In this document: one piece after another, positions 1-5,809 of the stretch
Numbering within the stretch: position 1 is the stretch's first letter
How the letters are laid out: every line of letters starts with the position of its first letter
Assembly: GCA_030431855.1 (NCBI GenBank)
Contig: JAUIII010000002.1
Coordinates: forward strand, 1 to 64,000
Source of the DNA: a bacterium
GTDB lineage: Bacteria > Patescibacteriota > Saccharimonadia > Saccharimonadales > Saccharimonadaceae
Reading direction: 5' to 3'
Length of the DNA stretch: 64,000 nucleotides
Notes under the pieces: model-generated
Told to the model about the DNA's origin: nothing
Seen by the model: the letters and a program-made list of their open reading frames with translations, nothing else
The model's database searches: none
Made by a program: the position numbers and the translations under genes

Positions 1-18
1 TCAACTAATTTTCCATTA

Positions 19-95
19 TGGTACACCCGACAGGATTTGAACCTATGGCCTCCGGCTCCGCAAGCCGGCGCTCTATCCAGCTGAGCTACGGGTGC
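19..95 (-). tRNA. tRNA-Arg (anticodon GCG)
   Basis: The minus strand folds as a full cloverleaf: acceptor GCACCCG/CGGGTGT with a G-U first pair, D-arm GCTC/GAGC, anticodon stem CCGGC/GCCGG around loop TTGCGGA, T-arm with TTCAAAT, discriminator A and an encoded CCA. The anticodon reads GCG (codon CGC, CGU by wobble). A20 in the D-loop together with C35 and G36 fits arginine identity. Most bacteria read CGN with ACG (inosine) instead. Confidence 0.95.
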
Positions 96-237
96 ATATT
101 CACCCTCTGTTGTTGCAAATGCAACACTTTGGGTGTATATCACAACCTTGTTTCCAAGATTGTGCAGTGTAACTATAAGGTACTTCTGCCGAAACGACAG
201 ACCAAATAATTGTACCAAAACAGAGGTAAAAAAGCAA

Positions 238-870
238 CTACAGGTGCAGTCTGCGCACTAGCTTATCGAACGCGTCGAGCTTGGCTTCGTGCATAGGGAT
301 ACGAGCGCCTAAAAAGTCGACCAACTCTTCGCCAACCTCAGCCGGAAAGTGAAGTGTGGTAGCTGGGCGGAATCGTTTTACCGGAGTAAACACAAGTGTC
401 GGCAAGCTATCTTCTTGCAACACACCAAAGCTACGAAACTCTGAGAGTGGGTGAATTTGCTCGTTGATATACACGCCGCTACCGCTTACCACGTAGGTTA
501 TCATTCGTGCTGGGCGGTGCGTATAAATCATCAGTGCGGCTGCCATAACAGGGATTAAAATTACGAATGTCCACGAACGAATCAGTAGCGCGGCTATCGC
601 CATCATTACTAGTACAGTACCCCAAAACCCGAGAAACCATAGCGGTGTGCGCTGGCCAGATAAATACTCTGGTGCTTGCCATTGAATGGTTTGGTCGTCG
701 GTTATTTGGCCACTTGCTTCCGGTTGAGCAGGCTCGACGGGTTGAGTTTGCGCTTCTACCGGCTCAACGGGCGCAACTGGCTGAGGCTGCACAGGTTGTG
801 CCACAGGCGCCGGGTTTGGCGCTGGCTCCTGAGGTGGCATAGCTGGTTGCGGCTGTTCGTTTGGCTGCAT
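238..870 (-). CDS. Pro-rich two-TM membrane protein with PH-like C-terminal domain
   Basis: Not recognised by name. The first ~55 residues are rich in Pro, Gln and Ala (low complexity, probably cytoplasmic). Two adjacent hydrophobic segments follow (around residues 75-115), then a ~95-residue soluble domain of beta strands ending in a helix, reminiscent of bacterial PH-like domains attached to short membrane hairpins. A GTG 18 bp upstream (888) is possible, but a -10-like TACAAT (minus strand, 877-882) overlaps that region and lies 6 bp before the ATG at 870, so 870 is preferred and the mRNA would be leaderless. It lies downstream of, and apart from, the NUDIX pair at 940-1739. Function unknown. 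Confidence 0.75.
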   Translation of the reverse strand: MQPNEQPQPAMPPQEPAPNPAPVAQPVQPQPVAPVEPVEAQTQPVEPAQPEASGQITDDQTIQWQAPEYLSGQRTPLWFLGFWGTVLVMMAIAALLIRSWTFVILIPVMAAALMIYTHRPARMITYVVSGSGVYINEQIHPLSEFRSFGVLQEDSLPTLVFTPVKRFRPATTLHFPAEVGEELVDFLGARIPMHEAKLDAFDKLVRRLHL

Positions 871-939
871 ACTGCTATTGTATCGCACCCTAGGGTTGGC
901 CGCTACTGTTTAAACAACGTGAAGACACTATCCAGGAGT

Positions 940-1296
940 TTAGCCGAGATGCTTGATAAGCGCGGCTACTAGTTCTGTTTGATTGCTATAGGCAAACACA
1001 TCGTCGGCTACATGTGTTACGGCGCCGGAAGGTGTGGCGTCCTGTGTATAGAATGCAAGAATGCGTTTATTGGCAGCGCTCGCCCAGCCCAGTTCAATGC
1101 CTTGGCCAGTTGATGCCCTCGATACCTCCGCCAGCACCACGTCGCTTGTTTCTATAATCTCTTTTGAATGCTTCCCGTTGTTTTCCGGGTCGTGCGGGTA
1201 GAACACTTCTAAAGCAGCAGGCAAACCAGCCTTCAGAGGCTCGTACAGTTCTGCCTGGTAGTCGTAACCGCTGGCGTGTGAGAGGTAGAGTTTCAT
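940..1296 (-). CDS. Nucleoside 2-deoxyribosyltransferase-like protein
   Basis: A 118-residue Rossmann-like protein. It opens with MKLYLSHAS (beta strand and nucleotide-binding turn), has a central SDVVLAEVS strand, and the GQGIELGWA segment typical of the nucleoside 2-deoxyribosyltransferase/YtoQ-like group, in which the Glu is the catalytic nucleophile in characterised members. It overlaps the NUDIX gene by 4 bp and is probably co-transcribed with it, suggesting a role in salvage or clean-up of nucleotides. The exact substrate cannot be told from sequence. The other option is a TIR/MTH538-like NAD-binding fold, which also has this strand order. Confidence 0.7.
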   Translation of the reverse strand: MKLYLSHASGYDYQAELYEPLKAGLPAALEVFYPHDPENNGKHSKEIIETSDVVLAEVSRASTGQGIELGWASAANKRILAFYTQDATPSGAVTHVADDVFAYSNQTELVAALIKHLG

Positions 1297-1739
1297 GCTT
1301 TCAGCCTAGCATATTCATAGATACGCCGTTCGGCATCATTTTGCGAATCTTTAAGCGATTCTGGATCCATAAATGCTACCTCGTCGCCATCTACACCTGG
1401 TGAAAATTCCATATTTTCGGCAATTACTGTAAAAATAACACGCACCTGCAATACATTTGCATGCTGAAGTAATGCCGGATCCTCAATGTGAATTACCGAA
1501 TACACAAAGTCACCTTTCAAGTTGACTTCCTCGGCAAGCTCGCGCGCAAGTGCAGCCTTGATGCTTTCGCCGTGATCCATGCCACCACCTGGCAAATCCC
1601 ACCAGTCACGACCCGTTTCCTTCACAACCAGCACATTGCCGCTGTCATCAACTATCAAGCCCTTTAGGGTCAGTCGAAACAGGTAATCATCCTTTCTGCC
1701 AAGGGCGCTTTGGTCAATGTGTCCATGCTGAGGATTCAT
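1293..1739 (-). CDS. NUDIX hydrolase
   Basis: The Nudix box is complete: GGGMDHGES followed by RELAEEV (pattern GX5EX7REUXEEXGU), placing the metal-binding helix at about residues 55-77. The protein should hydrolyse a nucleoside diphosphate linked to another group; specificity is unknown. The frame stays open upstream to 1805, but that stretch is a palindromic terminator-like repeat, so the start at 1739 (MNPQHG) is chosen. An extended -10 (TGC-TATGAT, minus strand 1746-1751) ends 6 bp before it, implying a leaderless transcript. First gene of a two-gene unit with 940-1296. Confidence 0.88.
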   Translation of the reverse strand: MNPQHGHIDQSALGRKDDYLFRLTLKGLIVDDSGNVLVVKETGRDWWDLPGGGMDHGESIKAALARELAEEVNLKGDFVYSVIHIEDPALLQHANVLQVRVIFTVIAENMEFSPGVDGDEVAFMDPESLKDSQNDAERRIYEYARLKA

Positions 1740-1745
1740 TACTTC

Positions 1746-1754
1746 ATCATAGCA
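1746..1754 (-). promoter_or_regulatory. Extended -10 promoter of the NUDIX gene
   Basis: On the minus strand TGC-TATGAT ends 6 bp before ATG 1739. It directly follows the palindromic repeat, so that repeat is upstream of the transcription start. Confidence 0.5.
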
Positions 1755-1793
1755 AAATAAAAACGACCCTGATGGGCCATTTTTATTTGGCGG
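1755..1793. repeat. 39-bp palindromic terminator repeat, copy 1
   Basis: A long inverted repeat, AAATAAAAA ... TTTTTATTT with an inner GGCCC/GGGTC core and a 4-nt loop, followed by GGCGG. It is identical over 39 bp to 3619-3657, where it follows the tRNA-Ser(GCT) CCA end. Here no tRNA is attached. It probably works as a bidirectional intrinsic terminator. Confidence 0.8.
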
Positions 1794-1834
1794 GGTATGT
1801 GTCATACATTACTAGCAGCAGTTATAATAAACAC

Positions 1835-2191
1835 ATGAACGATAAAAACTGGTTAGCTAACTTGGTTACACGGAGAGCAACTGTTATGACGCCGCTCCTC
1901 ATTTTAAATGTCGTTATCCTTGCGTTTAGCGCTCTAATATATTGGCAATCGAGAAATCTTTTTGTCTTCGTTCCCTGGCTACTTGTATTGACATACTCGT
2001 TATGGCGACACGAGCAATGGGCACAGAAATCACCTCATCTACTGGCGCCCGAACAAATTGCTCTTAAAGGACTTGAGCTGTACGGAACTAGCGAGAAACG
2101 TATCGAACCGCAAAATGTAATAGACATGGATCCTATAAGCAATCCAGAAAGCGAAGCAAAAAAACCTCTGACAAAGGAGGTGAGAAAATGA
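1835..2191 (+). CDS. Small two-TM membrane protein of unknown function
   Basis: 118 residues from ATG 1835. A basic N-terminus is followed by two closely spaced hydrophobic segments (about residues 16-35 and 38-55) and a ~65-residue cytoplasmic tail. The frame is open further upstream to 1772, but TATAAT at 1823-1828 lies 6 bp before ATG 1835, so the upstream part should not be transcribed and the mRNA is probably leaderless. The 3' end carries a strong Shine-Dalgarno AAAGGAGGTGA for the next gene, which it overlaps by 4 bp (ATGA). Partner of the Cas2/SinR-like gene; function not recognised. Confidence 0.75.
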   Translation: MNDKNWLANLVTRRATVMTPLLILNVVILAFSALIYWQSRNLFVFVPWLLVLTYSLWRHEQWAQKSPHLLAPEQIALKGLELYGTSEKRIEPQNVIDMDPISNPESEAKKPLTKEVRK

Positions 2192-2460
2192 ATGCATATC
2201 TTATTTCATATGATACCAATCTAACATCAACCCGAGCTGCACATGCTGCAATCACGGAGAGTGGTGCAATCAATGAGTGGTGGCACTACCTTAATGGAAC
2301 CTACATTGTCACTTCAAATAAAAACCTTGATGACTTAACCCAAGCCGTGAAGATAAAGTGGCCAGGGGACGACAGTTTGTTAATTATGCCCGCTACGAAA
2401 CCAACAGGTGGTTGGTTGCCCAAAGACGCATGGTTATGGATAAATACTCGACTGTCTTGA
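2188..2460 (+). CDS. SinR/Cas2-like ferredoxin-fold small protein
   Basis: A 90-residue protein starting MNAYLISYDTN, with a Trp-His-Tyr centre (EWWHYLNGTYIV) and the late segment DDSLLIMPA. This layout matches the short SinR-type hypothetical proteins that share the beta-alpha-beta ferredoxin fold of Cas2 and VapD. The equivalent of the Cas2 catalytic Asp (YDTN) is present, but there is no cas1 or CRISPR array in the window, so it is not called Cas2. It is translationally coupled to the membrane protein before it, with a full Shine-Dalgarno sequence. A nuclease or RNA-binding role is only a possibility. Confidence 0.65.
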   Translation: MNAYLISYDTNLTSTRAAHAAITESGAINEWWHYLNGTYIVTSNKNLDDLTQAVKIKWPGDDSLLIMPATKPTGGWLPKDAWLWINTRLS

Positions 2461-2593
2461 TACAATTCGTTTTTATCAAGTTCATGCTTGAGTTCTCTTA
2501 ATAACAATTTCGGTGGAGGAGGTAGAAGCTTCAAATCGGGAGATTCGGCGTAGCGAGAAAGGAAACTCGTGCTTGCATGTGTCCCTTTCGAGC

Positions 2594-2683
2594 GGAGGAG
2601 CGAAGGGCTTCAGCCCGAAGCGATACTCCTGCATTTTGAGAGCTTGCGAGCAAAATCAGCGCGGAGTTTGGATCTTTCCGCCA
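2594..2683 (+). pseudogene. Degenerate tRNA-Ser-like remnant
   Basis: The plus strand starts GGAGGAG like the 5' acceptor of both tRNA-Ser genes here and ends 90 nt later (same length class) in GCGGAGTTTGGATC then TTTCCGCCA, resembling the T-arm and CCGCCA tail of tRNA-Ser. The interior does not fold as a cloverleaf, and the 3' acceptor strand has lost several bases. Called a relic on end similarity only. Confidence 0.3.
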
Positions 2684-2691
2684 CCGTAGGT

Positions 2692-2731
2692 ATGAAAAAT
2701 GCCCAGACCTTTTGGTCTGAGCGTTTTTCAT
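2692..2731. terminator. Intrinsic terminator (bidirectional)
   Basis: Near-perfect hairpin ATGAAAAA-GC-CAGACC / GGTCTG-GC-TTTTTCAT with a TTTT loop and U-runs in both directions. It terminates the 1835-2460 unit, or a lost tRNA on the minus strand whose CCTCCGCCA end is still visible at 2734-2742. Confidence 0.75.
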
Positions 2732-2784
2732 TCTGGCGGAGGTTGGTTGATGTGTTGCGAACCTCGAACTGATAACGTATATGC

Positions 2785-2813
2785 TTGCTTTAACAATTTT
2801 GAATACGGATAAT
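2785..2813 (+). promoter_or_regulatory. Promoter of the 2820 gene
   Basis: TTGCTT, 17-bp spacer, GATAAT, ending 6 bp before ATG 2820. No Shine-Dalgarno precedes the ATG; a leaderless start is likely. Confidence 0.5.
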
Positions 2814-2819
2814 TATTGA

Positions 2820-3422
2820 ATGATCATAAAAGAACCAGGCGAATCCACACACGACGTTAAGAAACCAACAGACTTCGACCCAATAGCACTAATCGGGCAG
2901 ATTTTGCCACGGGGTCACTCTTTCCATGGTTATTCGTCTGCATCAAGCGAGCGTGTTATAAAGATCCTTGCAACTACTGAATATAGCGATGGTGCCCCGT
3001 TATTAGGCTTCGGAGTTGACGGAGACGCTGAAATGGCATTGGGTCGCGCTATAGCCACATACCTACAAAGGGAACAGGATGGTCTCGAATACATGTCAGC
3101 AAGTCAATACCCTCATATAACCGAAGGCGAGCATCCAGGCGGGGGACATGCGTCCAAGTTCGACAACATCGTATGGGGCGATGACTTTACTCTGTATCAG
3201 GACGGTGACGAGGTTGTAGCTTCGACAAGATTCGGAAATGGCTTGAATATGGGCGGTATTGAAGTTCGTGCAGCTACGGCACTCGAAGCTATCGACAAAT
3301 TAGCATCAAAATACAAATTTGCTTCGTCGTTTCGATCAGTCAGGGATAGCTTAAACGCCTTGCCTAATCTTGTTTGGGGTCAGGTAAGAACTGACTTACA
3401 AACTCCTGAAGTTGAAGAATAA
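2820..3422 (+). CDS. Hypothetical soluble protein (200 aa)
   Basis: Not recognised. It is acidic and soluble with no signal peptide or membrane segment. A Gly/His-rich stretch around residues 100-115 (EGEHPGGGHASKF) and a following GDD turn stand out. The C-terminal third is helical, with alternating charged residues. It has its own promoter and lies between tRNA-Ser debris on both sides, so it may be a passenger gene of an accessory patch. Codon use does not look different from its neighbours by eye. Confidence 0.65.
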   Translation: MIIKEPGESTHDVKKPTDFDPIALIGQILPRGHSFHGYSSASSERVIKILATTEYSDGAPLLGFGVDGDAEMALGRAIATYLQREQDGLEYMSASQYPHITEGEHPGGGHASKFDNIVWGDDFTLYQDGDEVVASTRFGNGLNMGGIEVRAATALEAIDKLASKYKFASSFRSVRDSLNALPNLVWGQVRTDLQTPEVEE

Positions 3423-3585
3423 AACACACTATTTTCTTGCTACATTCTAAGCTTACGCCTCTCTGTGCGGGAGGGGAGATAGCGCTCATTTCATTCGCTT
3501 CTCCGCTTGCTTGCCAGAAAAATACTTCGTGCTTTTCTGGCTGCGCTGCGCTCCACCGAACTTCCCGCTCTCGCTTTCAGCGAGT

Positions 3586-3619
3586 ACGCGGGAGCTCAAA
3601 TCTCCTCCTGGTTCCGCCA
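3586..3619 (+). pseudogene. Inverted partial copy of the tRNA-Ser 3' end
   Basis: GCGGGAGCTCAAATCTCC... ending in TCCGCCA on the plus strand matches the T-arm, acceptor and CCA of tRNA-Ser(GCT), which lies head-on at 3652-3744 on the minus strand. The two copies form an inverted pair around the terminator. A CTCGCT/AGCGAG hairpin just upstream resembles a tRNA-Ser long variable arm. No matching 5' half is seen. Confidence 0.5.
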
Positions 3620-3657
3620 AATAAAAACGACCCTGATGGGCCATTTTTATTTGGCGG
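3619..3657. repeat. 39-bp palindromic terminator repeat, copy 2
   Basis: Identical over 39 bp to 1755-1793. It follows directly after the CCA of tRNA-Ser(GCT) on the minus strand and is presumably its terminator. The palindrome extends here to CCGCCA...TGGCGG because of the inverted tRNA end at 3586-3619. Confidence 0.8.
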
Positions 3658-3744
3658 AGGAGGGGAGATTCGAACTCCCGCTACAGATCTCTCCGTACTA
3701 ACGATTTAGCAAACCGTCCCCTTCAGCCACTTGGGTACTCCTCC
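3652..3744 (-). tRNA. tRNA-Ser (anticodon GCT)
   Basis: Acceptor GGAGGAG/CTCCTCC, discriminator G, encoded CCA, anticodon stem ACGGT/ATCGT with loop TTGCTAA (anticodon GCT, codons AGC/AGU), long variable arm as expected for Ser, and T-loop TTCGAAT in stem GGGAG/CTCCC. Complete and apparently functional. Confidence 0.95.
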
Positions 3745-4098
3745 TTATAGAGTGAGATAGCTATCAAGTGCGTATTTGCGTAATTCACATTTCTACACTT
3801 CTGCAGCTGGGCTGAAGGGGACGGAGACCGTCCATCGATTTGCGTTTCACGCAGCAGCCACTTGGGTACTGCCTCACATTCTTTGGGAAGGGCTCGCCCT
3901 TCCCAGTTTTCGTCGAAGTAAATTCGAACGAAAACTTCCCATCCCCTAAAGGCTCTGCTATCGCATCACTGTACTAGGTTCCTGGAGCTCGTGCTTGCAC
4001 GTAACTCCCACCATTCTAGCACATAACAGGGGCGAATAGTAGACTTTTGTGAGCGCTTTGTTATAGTTTATGTAAGACCCTAAATAGGAGAATCCAAC
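3745..4098. other. Gene-free stretch with tRNA-Ser(GCT) fragments and hairpins
   Basis: No gene. It contains shuffled tRNA-Ser(GCT) pieces (3810-3870), a hairpin GGGAAGGGC/GCCCTTCCC (about 3890-3910), a second hairpin GTTTTCGT-CGAA/TTCG-ACGAAAAC (about 3909-3938), the repeated 15-mer at 3988-4002, and the promoter region of the pilin gene at 4099 (TAGACT-16-TATAGT, about 4041-4068, then Shine-Dalgarno AGGAGA). Confidence 0.5.
3810..3870. pseudogene. Shuffled fragments of tRNA-Ser(GCT)
   Basis: Plus-strand 3810-3824 (GGCTGAAGGGGACGG) is identical to the D-arm/anticodon-stem part of tRNA-Ser(GCT). 3855-3870 (CAGCCACTTGGGTACT) is identical to its 5' part in the opposite orientation. The two pieces flank a GGACGG-AGA-CCGTCC hairpin, so a former copy was inverted and partly lost. 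Confidence 0.65.
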
Positions 4099-4503
4099 AT
4101 GTTGAAAGTTATAAAAGCCTTTGCCCCAAGTATCCTGAGTGCCGCATTCGTCCTTGCTGTCGCCGCTGCACCTCTGGTAGGTGCATTTGATGGCACAGTG
4201 CAAGACGGTGCCGACGCAGCACGTGGCGCACAACAATCAGCCGATCTATTTGGTAGTAGCGGTATTTTCCGCACCATTACAAATGTACTGCTGTTTGTTC
4301 TAGGTGCTGTATCGGTCATTATGATTATTATTGGTGGCCTGCGCTATGTGATTTCAGGTGGCAACTCTACCGCTGTGACAGCGGCGAAAAATACCATACT
4401 GTATGCAATTGTCGGTGTAATCGTGGCCTTGTTAGCCTATGCAATCATCAACTTTGTGCTGAACAGCTTTGCAAGCAGCGGCACTGGTGGCACAAACGTC
4501 TAA
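4099..4503 (+). CDS. VirB2/TrbC-like pilin subunit (orphan copy)
   Basis: 134 residues: signal-like hydrophobic segment (about 7-29), short polar part, then two membrane helices (about 57-80 and 100-122) joined by the basic turn SGGNSTAVTAAKNT. This is the pattern of TrbC/VirB2-type pilins common in CPR genomes. It is closest to the last array pilin (7190-7600), sharing TITNVLLF, SVIM, IIGG and AVTAAKNTILYAIVG blocks. It stands alone, 2.7 kb from the array, between tRNA debris and tRNA-Ser(UGA), with its own Shine-Dalgarno (AGGAGA) and terminator. Probably a duplicate of an array gene. Confidence 0.85.
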   Translation: MLKVIKAFAPSILSAAFVLAVAAAPLVGAFDGTVQDGADAARGAQQSADLFGSSGIFRTITNVLLFVLGAVSVIMIIIGGLRYVISGGNSTAVTAAKNTILYAIVGVIVALLAYAIINFVLNSFASSGTGGTNV

Positions 4504-4516
4504 ACCATAGTGAACG

Positions 4517-4545
4517 AAAAATAGCCCAACAATGGGCTATTTTTT
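4517..4545 (+). terminator. Intrinsic terminator of the orphan pilin gene
   Basis: AAAAATAGCCC/GGGCTATTTTT 11-bp stem, AACAAT loop, T-run on both strands. Confidence 0.85.
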
Positions 4546-4546
4546 A

Positions 4547-4568
4547 TGGCGGAGGAGGAGGGATGAAC
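4547..4568 (-). pseudogene. Solo tRNA-Ser 3' end
   Basis: TGGCGGAGGAGGAGGGAT is identical to the 3' end of tRNA-Ser(UGA) at 4710-4727 and then continues GAAC after a 2-nt deletion of the T-loop. No further tRNA follows. It sits right after a terminator, as in the intact genes. Confidence 0.65.
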
Positions 4569-4674
4569 GCTTTGATGCCACAGCTATACTAGCTGCGACA
4601 TCAGCTAAACCCTGTAAAATCAAAGATTTGACAGGCTTCTGAACCCTAGGCGTTCAAATTCATTACACCCGGAC

Positions 4675-4710
4675 AAGAAAATTAGAGCCCAGATGGACTC
4701 TATTTTTCTT
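4675..4710 (-). terminator. Terminator of tRNA-Ser(UGA)
   Basis: Stem AAGAAAA-AGAG-CC / GG-CTCT-TTTTCTT just downstream of the CCA on the minus strand. Confidence 0.7.
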
Positions 4711-4797
4711 GGCGGAGGAGGAGGGATTCGAACCCTCGAAGCCTCTCAGCTTGCCGGTTTTCAAGACCGGTGGAATAAACCACTATCCGACTCCTCC
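4710..4797 (-). tRNA. tRNA-Ser (anticodon UGA)
   Basis: Acceptor GGAGGAG/CTCCTCC, G discriminator, encoded CCA, anticodon stem CCGGT/ACCGG around CTTGAAA (anticodon TGA), long variable arm, and T-loop TTCGAAT in GAGGG/CCCTC. Its first 15 nt are also the last codons and stop of the upstream endonuclease gene. Confidence 0.95.
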
Positions 4798-5766
4798 ATA
4801 GGTAATAAACCTTTCTACGTGTTTCGGGTTACTACTTCCAATTATTCTAAAGTATTTCTCTATATCTGTAAATCTCTCTATTGATACGCTTCTGGACTGG
4901 CGAATTTTAGCGTGTATTCCAAAATGACATAGTGTCTCATGCACCGAATCTAAAAGCGTTTGTGAACCACTTACAAACATCATCCTTGGATATGCGTACG
5001 TACCGTTTTTGGTGTTGTGTTTCTCAAGAAAGATGCTCCCATCTGTGTCAAATAACCCTCTGATACAGGGAACTAAAAGGTCGTCCTCGTTACGAATCCA
5101 GTCGGGTACATCCAAGCCGCCGCGTAGTTTGTCTCCATATGGCAAGCCTTTTCTGTGTAAAAACTCGACGAGATTTGCGCTCGAAAACACTATGTTTACA
5201 CATTTTGCAGATTTACGATAAGTAAGCCTCGGCCGGATACTGAACAGCTTTTCTCCAAGCTCAGCAACAAATTCCACATAAGCTGCGTCGTCAACCGAGT
5301 TTAATGAGATTACTAATTGGTACTTTGATACACCTCCGTCCCCCATACATATGCCTACAAACTCAGCCAGGTCTGTATCTTCACCTGGAAGCGAGATTGC
5401 TTTTCGTGTGTATATGCTAGGTTTAGTTTTTCGGAGCTCGAAGGACACTTGGCCGCCCTTCATTTTGTCGTCTATTGAACCCAAAATTCCATACTTTGCC
5501 CAATACTGTCTGCCGCCAATTTTACCTGCATTAGATTTCATAGTTTTCTCATCAATTGTCTCGTACTCGAACTCAGATTCGTGAAGATTTGATAACTCAC
5601 ACAGTTGATTAAACACACGTAACGGTATCGAGTGACGACCAGCTCTCCAGTCTCTTAAAGTCCTTGGACTACATGCGAGTATTTCGGCTAGTTCGCTTAA
5701 TTCATAAGATGTACTTAACAGAGAAAATAATCGACTTAAACTTTCAGGAGCAAGTATCACACGCAT
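4783..5766 (-). CDS. Free-standing LAGLIDADG homing endonuclease with N-terminal HTH
   Basis: 327 residues. The N-terminal ~60 residues look like a helix-turn-helix (SELAEILACSPRTLRDWRAG). Two LAGLIDADG-type helices follow: LAEFVGICMGDGG (about 130-143) and CIRGLFDTDGS (about 235-245), each ending in the acidic metal-binding residue, so this is a single-chain two-motif enzyme that would make a site-specific double-strand DNA cut. The last four residues (GGVG) and the TAG stop are encoded by positions 1-15 of tRNA-Ser(UGA) on the same strand. An extended -10 (TGA-TAAGAT, minus 5773-5778) ends 6 bp before the ATG. No intron or intein host gene is visible; it looks like a selfish gene abutting a tRNA. 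Confidence 0.85.
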   Translation of the reverse strand: MRVILAPESLSRLFSLLSTSYELSELAEILACSPRTLRDWRAGRHSIPLRVFNQLCELSNLHESEFEYETIDEKTMKSNAGKIGGRQYWAKYGILGSIDDKMKGGQVSFELRKTKPSIYTRKAISLPGEDTDLAEFVGICMGDGGVSKYQLVISLNSVDDAAYVEFVAELGEKLFSIRPRLTYRKSAKCVNIVFSSANLVEFLHRKGLPYGDKLRGGLDVPDWIRNEDDLLVPCIRGLFDTDGSIFLEKHNTKNGTYAYPRMMFVSGSQTLLDSVHETLCHFGIHAKIRQSRSVSIERFTDIEKYFRIIGSSNPKHVERFITYGGVG

Positions 5767-5809
5767 ACATACATCTTATCATTAAACTGCTTAGACAGCT
5801 TTCCATAGC

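Larger units (their letters stand above)
2461..2819. other. Gene-free stretch with tRNA-Ser-like debris and a terminator
   Basis: No convincing gene here. It holds a degenerate tRNA-Ser-like segment (2594-2683), an intrinsic terminator (2692-2731), a solo TGGCGGAGG tRNA-Ser 3'-end tag (2734-2742), and at its right end a TTGCTT-17-GATAAT promoter for the gene at 2820. The 15-mer at 2566-2580 recurs with one change at 3988-4002. Confidence 0.55.

Noticed and set aside
567-842. Plus-strand ORFs opposite the 238-870 gene and similar antisense frames across the T4SS genes
   Set aside because: Mirror frames of real genes with skewed composition and no start signals.
1740-1805. Upstream extension of the NUDIX gene
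   Set aside because: The codons would cross the palindromic terminator repeat and the -10 box.
2188-2460. Cas2 of a CRISPR system
   Set aside because: No cas1, cas genes or repeat-spacer array; SinR/Cas2-like fold only.
3437-3709. Open frame across the tRNA-Ser(GCT) region
   Set aside because: It reads through the terminator and tRNA debris; no protein-like composition or Shine-Dalgarno.
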